Shown piece by piece: positions 1-4,205 of a stretch of 8,747 bases of DNA. This DNA is from Oceanospirillales bacterium (lineage in GTDB: Bacteria > Pseudomonadota > Gammaproteobacteria > Xanthomonadales > SZUA-36), in NCBI GenBank assembly GCA_003232965.1, contig QIKG01000034.1, forward strand, positions 1-8,747, given 5' to 3'. Below the pieces are notes generated by a model, which did no database searches, was not told where the DNA came from, and saw only the letters and a program-made list of their open reading frames with translations. Numbering within the stretch: the stretch's first letter is position 1; each line of letters starts with the position of its first letter. The position numbers and the translations under genes were made by a program.

Positions 1-91
1 CCCAATCGCGATGGAAGAAGGTCTGCGCTTTGCTATCCGTGAGGGTGGTCGTACCGTAGGTGCTGGTGTTGTAGCGAAGATTCTCGCTTAA
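1..91 (+). CDS. tuf: Elongation factor Tu, C-terminal end (5' truncated)
   Basis: The first 91 bases are the end of a reading frame (first full codon at 2, TAA at 89-91) giving 29 residues that begin PIAMEEGLRFAIREGG and end GVVAKILA. This is the C-terminus of bacterial EF-Tu, in beta-barrel domain 3. EF-Tu is the GTPase that brings aminoacyl-tRNA to the ribosomal A site. The GTPase domain lies upstream of the window, so its motifs cannot be checked. Many gammaproteobacteria carry two tuf copies; the one next to tRNA-Trp and secE corresponds to tufB of E. coli, but the copy number cannot be judged here. The identity is very secure; only the A/B suffix is uncertain. Confidence 0.97.
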   Translation, partial: PIAMEEGLRFAIREGGRTVGAGVVAKILA

Positions 92-127
92 GGTAAAAAC
101 ACCATTAGTTTCAATGGGTTTTGCTGC

Positions 128-156
128 AAGCTGGCAGCCGTAAGGTGCGCCAGCTT
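128..156 (+). terminator. Inverted repeat after tuf, possible weak terminator
   Basis: AAGCTGGC (128-135) and GCCAGCTT (149-156) are perfect 8-base complements around a 13-base loop, 37 bases after the tuf stop. The stem is followed only by TTTGTAG, so the U-run expected of a strong intrinsic terminator is missing. It may be a weak or partial terminator, or a structure stabilising the 3' end of the tuf mRNA. Read-through into the tRNA and secE-nusG is possible. Confidence 0.4.
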
Positions 157-278
157 TGTAGTCTGAGCCTTTTGCATAGAATGTATGTAATAAATAAGTA
201 ATTAGATAGTTAATTAAATAGGTAATAGTTGAATATACCCGGTGATGAAATATTGGCTTAACCGGGCAATTAAAATTT
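157..278 (+). other. AT-rich spacer before tRNA-Trp with a weak promoter candidate
   Basis: I see no coding frame here. The stretch 181-236 is very AT-rich and includes the palindrome TTAATTAA (210-217). TATACC at 234-239 is followed by a GC-rich CGG, and TTAATT lies 18 bases upstream (210-215); this could be a weak promoter for the tRNA and secE-nusG, but neither box is close to consensus. CCCGGT (238-243) and ACCGGG (261-266) are inverted repeats separated by 17 bases, and could form a hairpin in the 5' leader of the tRNA precursor. The tRNA could equally be made by read-through from tuf and cut out by processing. Confidence 0.3.
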
Positions 279-354
<76 letters not shown>

Positions 355-363
355 CTTATTTAG

Positions 364-378
364 CTGTGGTGGCCACAG
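364..378 (+). other. Short hairpin between tRNA-Trp and secE
   Basis: CTGTGG (364-369) and CCACAG (373-378) are perfect complements with a TGG loop, and the centre is the 8-base palindrome GTGGCCAC (369-376). It begins 10 bases after the tRNA CCA end and stops 26 bases before the secE start, with no T-run after it, so it does not look like a terminator. A plausible but unproven role is to protect or separate the secE mRNA after the tRNA is cut out of a common transcript. Confidence 0.35.
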
Positions 379-404
379 GAATAAAAGGAAATATAGGATA
401 GAAA

Positions 405-779
405 ATGGCAACTAAACCCGAAACAAGTTCAAGCTCGGTAGGTGATACTTTACTACTGATGTTATCAGTACTGGTGCTGATCGGCGGTATTGTTGGTTTT
501 TATTACTTTGAGAGCCAGGCAATAACAGTTGTCCGCTCTGTCGGCTTATTGCTTGCAGTTGGAATAGCGATGTTTATTGCTCGTTTCACTGAAAAAGGTA
601 TGACTCTATTTCGCTTTTTCAAAGAAGCAGATATTGAGCGCCGCAAAGTAGTCTGGCCGACGCGCACAGAAACTGTGCAAACGACCATTATGGTTATTAT
701 TGTCACCATTATTGTTTCAATTATGCTGTTTTTTATCGACATGGCAATAGGTTGGCTGGTACGGATGTTACTAGCCTAA
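405..779 (+). CDS. secE: Preprotein translocase subunit SecE
   Basis: A 124-residue inner-membrane protein, nearly the length of the three-span E. coli SecE (127). Together with SecY and SecG it forms the SecYEG channel for export and insertion of proteins; SecE clamps SecY. Hydrophobic segments lie at about residues 15-35, 43-61 and 94-116. The cytoplasmic amphipathic helix and conserved hinge are seen at about 69-91, with the family signature ADIERRKVVWPTRTE (75-89). The first two spans are typical of the gammaproteobacterial form and dispensable in E. coli. The start ATG at 405 has AGGA at 395-398 as its ribosome binding site. nusG follows after 27 bases, the usual secE-nusG pair. Nothing is unusual in the protein. 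Confidence 0.97.
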   Translation: MATKPETSSSSVGDTLLLMLSVLVLIGGIVGFYYFESQAITVVRSVGLLLAVGIAMFIARFTEKGMTLFRFFKEADIERRKVVWPTRTETVQTTIMVIIVTIIVSIMLFFIDMAIGWLVRMLLA

Positions 780-806
780 GGCCGGTATCGCTAACAGGAG
801 TTTTAG

Positions 807-1340
807 ATGACTAAACGCTGGTATGTTGTGCATGCTTATTCGGGCTACGAGAAGTCTGTTATGCGCGCCCTGGATGAACGCATAAAACGCGAAAGTATGG
901 AAGATTACTTTGGCCAGGTGCTGGTGCCAACTGAAGAAATCGTCGAAATGCGTGGCGGACAGAAGCGTCGTTCAGAGCGTAAGTTTTTCCCTGGTTATGT
1001 GCTGGTGGAAATGGAAATGAATGATGCCTCCTGGCATTTGGTTAAAGATGTTCCCAAGGTGCTTGGTTTTATCGGAGGCACCAAAGAAAATCCGGCGCCA
1101 ATTACCAGTGCTGAGGCCGAAGCTATATTAAATAGGGTTCAGGACAGCAGCGATAAGCCGCGGCCTAAGGTTATGTTCGAACCTGGTGAAATGGTTCGGG
1201 TTACTGATGGGCCGTTTAACGACTTTAACGGTAGCGTTGAAAGCGTAGATTACGACAAGAGCCGCCTGCGGGTAGCTGTGCTGATTTTTGGTCGTTCAAC
1301 ACCGGTGGATCTTGATTTCCATCAGGTTGAAAAGGCTTGA
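807..1340 (+). CDS. nusG: Transcription termination/antitermination factor NusG
   Basis: A 177-residue NusG (E. coli 181). The N-terminal NGN domain (about 1-115) begins RWYVVHAYSGYEKSV and carries the conserved FFPGYVLVEM near residue 60; it binds the beta' clamp helices of RNA polymerase, reduces pausing and bridges the clamp. The C-terminal KOW domain (about 124-177) has the FEPGEMVRVTDGPFNDFNG stretch and ends with IFGRSTPVDLDFHQVEKA. F161 corresponds to E. coli F165, in the surface that contacts Rho or ribosomal protein S10 (known for the family). The ribosome binding site AGGAG (796-800) lies 6 bases before the ATG. The frame ends in tandem in-frame stops, TGA TAA (1338-1343). It is probably cotranscribed with secE, and the rplK promoter candidate follows. 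Confidence 0.98.
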   Translation: MTKRWYVVHAYSGYEKSVMRALDERIKRESMEDYFGQVLVPTEEIVEMRGGQKRRSERKFFPGYVLVEMEMNDASWHLVKDVPKVLGFIGGTKENPAPITSAEAEAILNRVQDSSDKPRPKVMFEPGEMVRVTDGPFNDFNGSVESVDYDKSRLRVAVLIFGRSTPVDLDFHQVEKA

Positions 1341-1348
1341 TAAACCAG

Positions 1349-1379
1349 TTTAAATTAATTTAAGAAGTTTTTATATAAC
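1349..1379 (+). promoter_or_regulatory. Candidate rplKA promoter with GC-rich discriminator
   Basis: In the AT-rich spacer after nusG, TATATA (1372-1377), overlapping TATAAC (1374-1379), can serve as a -10 box. TTTAAA (1349-1354) lies 17 bases before TATATA and is a moderate -35. The sequence right after the -10 is CCCCGGGG (1379-1386), a GC-rich discriminator of the kind associated with ppGpp-repressed ribosomal promoters. Transcription would start at about 1384-1386, at the first base of the L1-type hairpin. E. coli has a promoter for L11-L1 in this same spacer. The exact boxes are inferred by eye. Confidence 0.45.
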
Positions 1380-1382
1380 CCC

Positions 1383-1413
1383 GGGGAGCTTGATTAAACA
1401 AGCGTTTGTACCC
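1383..1413 (+). promoter_or_regulatory. Probable L1-binding translational operator in the rplK leader
   Basis: GGGG (1383-1386) can pair with CCC (1411-1413) as an outer stem. GCTTG (1388-1392) pairs with CAAGC (1399-1403) as an inner stem closed by a 6-base loop. An asymmetric interior loop, GTTTGTA, lies on the 3' side only. This resembles the L1 site in 23S rRNA, where GGGAG on one strand faces UUGAAAUACC on the other. L1 is known to repress its own operon by binding such a mimic just upstream of rplK. The structure ends 3 bases before the AAGGAG ribosome binding site (1416-1421), so binding would block translation of rplK and, by coupling, rplA. Confidence 0.6.
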
Positions 1414-1427
1414 GCAAGGAGAAGAAA

Positions 1428-1856
1428 ATGGCGAAGAAAGTAGAAGCATATATCAAGCTTCAGGTGCCTGCTGGCCAGGCAAACCCGAGTCCTCCGGTTG
1501 GTCCTGCACTGGGTCAGCATGGTGTTAACATCATGGAGTTTTGTAAGGCGTTTAATTCCAAAACTCAAAGTATGGAAAGCGGCTTGCCAATTCCTGTTGT
1601 TATTACCGTTTATGGTGATCGCAGCTTTACCTTTATTACCAAAACCCCGCCAGCATCAGTATTGCTGCGTAAGGCAGCCGGTATTCCTAAAGGCAGTGGC
1701 GAACCAAATACCAAGAAAGTGGGTAAGGTAACCCGCGCGCAGTTGGAAGAAATTGTAAATACCAAAGAACCGGACCTGACAGCAGCCAGTATGGATGCTG
1801 CCGTGCGGACTATCGCTGGTACGGCCCGTAGTATGGGCCTGGATGTGGAGGCTTAA
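1428..1856 (+). CDS. rplK: 50S ribosomal protein L11
   Basis: The 142-residue product has exactly the E. coli length. L11 binds the GTPase-associated region of 23S rRNA with L10 and forms the stalk base on which EF-Tu, EF-G and RelA act. The N-terminal domain (about 1-70) contains the proline-rich loop NPSPPVGPALGQHGVNI (19-35), the region touched by thiostrepton-type antibiotics. The C-terminal RNA-binding domain (about 75-142) includes KTPPASVLLRKAAG and ends ARSMGLDVEA. Lysines K3/K4 and K40 match the sites methylated by PrmA in E. coli. The ribosome binding site AGGAG (1417-1421) is 6 bases before the ATG. It is the first gene of the rplKA pair, under probable L1 feedback through the upstream hairpin. 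Confidence 0.98.
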   Translation: MAKKVEAYIKLQVPAGQANPSPPVGPALGQHGVNIMEFCKAFNSKTQSMESGLPIPVVITVYGDRSFTFITKTPPASVLLRKAAGIPKGSGEPNTKKVGKVTRAQLEEIVNTKEPDLTAASMDAAVRTIAGTARSMGLDVEA

Positions 1857-1859
1857 GTC

Positions 1860-2558
1860 ATGGCTAAGTTAAGTAAAAGAATTCGTGCAGCGCGTGAAAA
1901 TATTGATTTCGATAAATCTTATGATCTGGCAGAAGCACTGCAGCTGATTAAAGATAACAGCAAAGTAAAATTCAACGAGTCAATCGATGTGGCAATTCGC
2001 CTCGGTGTTGACCCGCGTAAATCTGACCAAGTAGTTCGCAGTGCAACTGTGTTGCCAAATGGCACCGGTCAAACCGTTCGCGTAGCGGTGTTTACCCAAG
2101 GTGATAATGTCGAAAAAGCCAAAGCAGCTGGTGCAGATATCGTCGGAATGGATGATCTTCACGACCAAATAAAAGGCGGCGATATGGATTTTGATGTGGT
2201 TATTGCCACCCCAGATGCTATGCGTGTAGTTGGTAAGCTCGGGCAGATCCTTGGCCCGCGTGGTTTGATGCCAAATCCTAAAGTCGGCACGGTTTCACCA
2301 GATGTAGAAACTGCTGTGAGAAATGCTAAAGCAGGCCAGGTGCGTTATCGCACAGATAAAGCCGGCATTATCCATAGCACTATCGGTAAAGCTGATTTTG
2401 AGGTTAAAGCACTGGCAGAAAACCTGTCGGCGCTGGTTAAAGATTTAATTAAAGCCAAACCGGCTTCAGCTAAAGGTATTTATCTGCAGAAAGTTGCTAT
2501 CTCCACGACCATGGGTCCTGGCGTAAATGTTGATTCCAGCAGTATAGAAACTAAGTAA
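1860..2558 (+). CDS. rplA: 50S ribosomal protein L1
   Basis: A 232-residue L1 (E. coli 234). It forms the mobile L1 stalk that helps move deacylated tRNA out through the E site, and it is also the translational repressor of the rplKA mRNA. The protein begins MAKLSKRIRAARENIDF; domain I is built from the two ends, and domain II is inserted in the middle, with VVIATPDAMRVVGKLGQ and the L1 signature LGPRGLMPNPKVGTV. The C-terminal part of domain I includes KAGQVRYRTDKAGIIH and ends SISTTMGPGVNVD-like (here AISTTMGPG). The start lies 3 bases after the rplK stop, and its ribosome binding site GGAGG (1847-1851) is inside the end of rplK, so translation is expected to be coupled. No oddities are seen. 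Confidence 0.98.
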   Translation: MAKLSKRIRAARENIDFDKSYDLAEALQLIKDNSKVKFNESIDVAIRLGVDPRKSDQVVRSATVLPNGTGQTVRVAVFTQGDNVEKAKAAGADIVGMDDLHDQIKGGDMDFDVVIATPDAMRVVGKLGQILGPRGLMPNPKVGTVSPDVETAVRNAKAGQVRYRTDKAGIIHSTIGKADFEVKALAENLSALVKDLIKAKPASAKGIYLQKVAISTTMGPGVNVDSSSIETK

Positions 2559-2624
2559 AGATATAAGAATATTTGTAGTTGGCTATAGCTATATAGATAT
2601 ATAGATATAGAAATCGGTATAACC
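2559..2624 (+). promoter_or_regulatory. AT-rich upstream stretch and candidate rplJL promoter
   Basis: Just after rplA the sequence is strongly AT-rich (2559-2613), as in upstream elements of strong promoters. TATAAC (2618-2623) is a good -10 match and is followed by GC-rich CGGC, as in the rplK promoter candidate, which also reads TATAACC. Transcription would start near 2630, just before the first base of the L10 leader stem. No convincing -35 sits at the right distance; TTGTAG (2573-2578) with a box in 2596-2603 is an alternative. E. coli has its L10 promoter in the matching spacer. Position is tentative. Confidence 0.4.
2591..2610 (+). repeat. AT-rich 8-base tandem repeat
   Basis: ATATAGAT occurs twice in direct succession (2591-2598, 2599-2606), followed by a half copy ATAG (2607-2610). 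It adjoins the palindrome TATAGCTATA (2584-2593). It lies in the upstream part of the candidate rplJ promoter, where repeat-number changes could alter -10/-35 spacing, though this is speculative. It may simply be low-complexity AT sequence. Confidence 0.6.
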
Positions 2625-2633
2625 GGCTACAGA

Positions 2634-2744
2634 TTGGGCGACCCGCATTTGCGGGATCGTCAAAGACCGCAGGAGCTGTTGCGTTTACATAAGTAACGGC
2701 TTAAAAGGCTTCACGGCCCATCCTGCGCAGATGGTGACGCCCAA
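2634..2744 (+). promoter_or_regulatory. L10 leader: L10(L12)4-binding mRNA structure
   Basis: This is an r-protein leader of the L10 type, known in E. coli and many bacteria to bind the L10-L12 complex and repress rplJ. An outer stem pairs TTGGGCG (2634-2640) with CGCCCAA (2738-2744), with ACC/GGT able to continue it past a GA bulge. Inside, CGCAGGA (2668-2674) pairs perfectly with TCCTGCG (2721-2727). That stem holds two hairpins: GCTGTTGC (2675-2682) with GTAACGGC (2693-2700), and GGC (2707-2709) with GCC (2716-2718). The short unpaired A-rich segment TTAAAA (2701-2706) lies between them. A competing local hairpin (2637-2661) uses the same 5' strand as the outer stem. The class is confident; the base pairs are drawn by eye. 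Confidence 0.75.
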
Positions 2745-2849
2745 CCTCATTTGAGGAACGGCCAATCCTAGGTGGAGTTATTTTAACTCCGAGTTTGGAC
2801 AGGGTGACCTGTCCGTTACACCTAAGTTTGCGGAATAGTGCTCGCACTA
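2745..2849 (+). promoter_or_regulatory. Run of hairpins between the L10 site and rplJ
   Basis: Four local hairpins follow the L10-binding structure: CCTC/GAGG with an ATTT loop (2745-2756); GGAGTT/AACTCC (2774-2779, 2785-2790) with a T-rich 5-base loop; GGACAGG/CCTGTCC (2797-2803, 2808-2814) closed by the GNRA tetraloop GTGA; and TAGTG/CACTA with loop CTCG (2836-2849). None has a following U-run, so they are not intrinsic terminators. In E. coli the L10 site acts at a distance by changing leader folding near the rplJ start; these hairpins are good candidates for the part that transmits this here (inference). Confidence 0.5.
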
Positions 2850-2875
2850 AATCCAAAGACCTATGGAGGTATCAA

Positions 2876-3403
2876 ATGGCGCTAAATCTAGAGCAGAAAA
2901 AAGCAGTCGTTGCCGAAGTGTCCGAAAAGGCACAGGTCGCATTGGCTGCTGTGGCTGCTGAGTATCGCGGTATTACCGTTGAGGAAATCACTGAATTACG
3001 AGTTAAAGCTCGTGAAGAAGGGGTTTATCTCAAGGTAGCCAAAAATACTCTTGTACGCCGAGCCGTTGAAGGTACCGATTTTGAGTGCATCTCCGAAAAA
3101 CTGACAGGACCACTCCTGTTTGCATTTTCGATGGATGACCCGGGCTCCGCAGCTCGCCTGGTCAAGGAATTTTCCAAGACCAATGACAAACTGGTTACTA
3201 AATTAGTTTCTGTCGGTGGCGAGTTACTGGATGCTTCGGCTTTAGACCGTCTGGCAAGCATGCCTACGCGCGATCAAGCGCTGGCTATTTTGCTGGGAAC
3301 TATGAAGGCTCCAATCGAGAAATTCGTGCGTACACTGGCTGCACCACATACCAAGTTGGTGCGGACTGTTGACGCGGTTCGGGACAGTAAGCAAGCTGCC
3401 TAA
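2876..3403 (+). CDS. rplJ: 50S ribosomal protein L10
   Basis: A 175-residue L10 (E. coli 165). It anchors the L7/L12 dimers to the 50S stalk base and, in complex with L12, represses its own mRNA. The globular rRNA-binding domain (about 1-130) contains MALNLEQKKAVVAEVSEKAQ-like residues at the start, ITELRVKAREEGVYLKVAKN and TLVRRAVEGTDFECI. The C-terminal helix that carries L12 dimers follows. It contains two 11-residue units, KFVRTLAAPHT (149-159) and KLVRTVDAVRD (160-170), where E. coli has one, which accounts for the extra length. The ATG at 2876 is chosen because the product matches the family start and GGAGG (2865-2869) lies 6 bases before it; the in-frame TTG at 2795 falls inside leader hairpins and is not credible. 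Confidence 0.97.
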   Translation: MALNLEQKKAVVAEVSEKAQVALAAVAAEYRGITVEEITELRVKAREEGVYLKVAKNTLVRRAVEGTDFECISEKLTGPLLFAFSMDDPGSAARLVKEFSKTNDKLVTKLVSVGGELLDASALDRLASMPTRDQALAILLGTMKAPIEKFVRTLAAPHTKLVRTVDAVRDSKQAA

Positions 3404-3429
3404 TTTTGTAATTTATTTTTAAACTTTAA

Positions 3430-3447
3430 GGCCCGCTTAGCGGAGCC
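3430..3447 (+). promoter_or_regulatory. Hairpin before rplL
   Basis: GGCCCGC (3430-3436) pairs with GCGG and GCC (3440-3443, 3445-3447) around a TTA loop, with one bulged A at 3444. It stands 9 bases before the GGAG ribosome binding site of rplL (3457-3460) and follows an AT-rich run. There is no U-run after it. L7/L12 is needed in about four copies per L10, and spacer structure is one way rplL translation can be set apart from rplJ; that link is inference. Confidence 0.4.
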
Positions 3448-3468
3448 GTACTAAATGGAGAGACGACA

Positions 3469-3846
3469 ATGGCCGTTTCAAAAGAAGATATTCTGGATAC
3501 TATTTCCAGCATGAGTGTTATGGAGGTTGTAGACCTCATCGAAGCAATGGAAGAAAAATTTGGTGTAACTGCAGCAGCTCCAGTAGCTGTAGCTGCAGCT
3601 GCAGGCGGCGGCGACGCGGCTGCTGCTGAAGAGCAGACTGAATTTGATGTAATGATGACTAGCTTCGGCAGCAGTAAAGTTGCTGTTATTAAAGCTGTTC
3701 GCGGCATGACAGGCCTTGGTCTGAAAGAAGCGAAAGACTTGGTTGAATCTGCTCCTGCAGCAATCAAAGAAGGCGTCAGCAAAGATGAAGCTGCCGATAT
3801 TGTTAAACAGCTTGAAGAAGCTGGTGCAGTTGCAGAAGTTAAGTAA
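3469..3846 (+). CDS. rplL: 50S ribosomal protein L7/L12
   Basis: A 125-residue L7/L12 (E. coli 121). Dimers sit on L10 as the flexible stalk that recruits and activates translational GTPases. The N-terminal dimerisation domain (about 1-33) reads ILDTISSMSVMEVVDLIEAM. An alanine- and glycine-rich hinge follows (about 35-55, with AAAAGGGDAAAAEE). The C-terminal factor-binding domain (about 56-125) has the invariant KVAVIKAVRGMTGLGLKEAK and DLVESAPAAIKEG segments and ends GAVAEVK. The hinge is slightly longer than in E. coli because of the GGGDAAAA stretch. The ribosome binding site GGAG (3457-3460) is 8 bases before the ATG. The stop codon is part of a 13-base tandem repeat. Confidence 0.98.
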   Translation: MAVSKEDILDTISSMSVMEVVDLIEAMEEKFGVTAAAPVAVAAAAGGGDAAAAEEQTEFDVMMTSFGSSKVAVIKAVRGMTGLGLKEAKDLVESAPAAIKEGVSKDEAADIVKQLEEAGAVAEVK

Positions 3847-3890
3847 TCGAGTTTGGTAATCGAGTTTGATTGCATAACTGCGTAATCGAG
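3843..3890 (+). repeat. Tandem 13-base repeat spanning the rplL stop
   Basis: GTAATCGAGTTTG occurs twice back to back (3843-3855 and 3856-3868); the first copy contains the TAA stop of rplL. A third, partial copy, GTAATCGAG, follows at 3882-3890, directly before the attenuator-like hairpin. The repeats are exact, which suggests a recent duplication. No function is evident; a change in copy number would alter the distance from the last translating ribosome to the terminator. Confidence 0.85.
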
Positions 3891-3893
3891 GAC

Positions 3894-3921
3894 GGGCTGG
3901 GGATAATATCCCCGGCCCTTT
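3894..3921 (+). terminator. rplL-rpoB attenuator-like terminator
   Basis: GGGCTGGGGAT (3894-3904) pairs with ATCCCCGGCCC (3908-3918) over 11 base pairs, one of them a T-G wobble, with an AAT loop. The stem is followed by TTT and then CCTGCGTTT, so the U-run is short and broken. A strong stem with a weak U-run fits partial termination. In E. coli an attenuator in this same place stops most transcripts after rplL, so ribosomal proteins are made in excess over RNA polymerase; the same role is inferred here. Confidence 0.7.
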
Positions 3922-3996
3922 CCTGCGTTTAGCGCAAAAGGAAAATCAAGAAAAATCACTGAGTATATTTACGCTGATTTTCCCGGGAAACGCAGG
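3922..3996 (+). promoter_or_regulatory. Long stem-loop, probable RNase III processing site
   Basis: CCTGCGTTT (3922-3930) pairs perfectly with AAACGCAGG (3988-3996). After an uneven interior loop (9 bases and 4 bases), GGAAAATCA (3940-3948) pairs perfectly with TGATTTTCC (3975-3983). The apical loop is about 26 bases. The stem begins 4 bases after the attenuator stem. E. coli has an RNase III cleavage site in the rplL-rpoB spacer, and this double helix is the only long enough duplex here to play that part. Cleavage would separate the ribosomal-protein mRNA from the rpoBC mRNA. Confidence 0.6.
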
Positions 3997-4023
3997 CTTA
4001 GTTAGCTGCTGAAACCCACAAGA

Positions 4024-4114
4024 TTCGGGCCGTAGGGTCCAGGCAGGGCAATGTATCTGCCGAACAAAGTAACCGAGTAAGTCTCGGCTACTGAAAGTTC
4101 AAAGGTATGCCGAG
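4024..4114 (+). promoter_or_regulatory. Structured mid-spacer with competing hairpins
   Basis: GGCAG (4042-4046) can pair with CTGCC (4057-4061), or TTCGG (4024-4028) with CCGAA (4060-4064). Next, AGTA-A-CCGAG (4068-4077) pairs with CTCGG-C-TACT (4083-4092) with one mismatch and a TAAGT loop. CTCGGC (4083-4088) can instead pair with GCCGAG (4109-4114), so two helices compete for one strand. No coding frame of note and no clear promoter were seen in this part of the spacer. A regulatory switch is possible but unproven. Confidence 0.35.
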
Positions 4115-4124
4115 GTATATCTGA

Positions 4125-4185
4125 GCGGTCAATCCGGATTGATCGCGAACTTATTTTAATGTACAGCAACAAGCCGGTTTGTTGC
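4125..4185 (+). promoter_or_regulatory. Twin CCGG-loop hairpins in the rpoB leader
   Basis: The first hairpin pairs GCGGTCAAT (4125-4133) with ATTGATCGC (4138-4146), 9 pairs including one G-T, with loop CCGG (4134-4137). The second pairs GCAACAAG (4166-4173) with TTTGTTGC (4178-4185), 8 pairs including one G-T, again with loop CCGG (4174-4177). A T-rich linker, TTATTTTAAT (4151-4160), lies between them. The second ends 4 bases before the AGGA of the rpoB ribosome binding site (4190-4193). They are well placed to influence rpoB translation or elongation of the polymerase; the role is unknown. Confidence 0.6.
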
Positions 4186-4205
4186 AAGCAGGACGGGTAC
4201 TGATG

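Noticed and set aside
238..266. CCCGGT...ACCGGG inverted repeat as a protein operator or terminator
   Set aside because: Only 6 pairs around a 17-base loop, with no U-run and no known operator resemblance; noted within the spacer entry only.
2774..2796. GGAGTT/AACTCC hairpin followed by GAGTTT as an intrinsic terminator before rplJ
   Set aside because: The stem is short and AT-rich at its top, and no U-run follows; termination here would silence rplJL. Kept only as a leader hairpin.
2795..2875. A 27-codon N-terminal extension of rplJ from TTG at 2795
   Set aside because: It runs through leader hairpins (including the GNRA hairpin), has no ribosome binding site, and the ATG at 2876 matches the L10 family start with GGAGG well placed.
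3426..3959. A long open frame on the minus strand opposite rplL (177 codons)
   Set aside because: It is a by-product of the alanine-rich codons of rplL; the product is low-complexity Ser/Ala/Thr sequence, with no recognisable family, and it runs through the attenuator and RNase III-type stem.
4179..4205. Starting rpoB at TTG 4179
   Set aside because: The start would lie in the stem of the second CCGG-loop hairpin and upstream of the AGGA site; ATG at 4206 (or 4203) fits homologues and the ribosome binding site.
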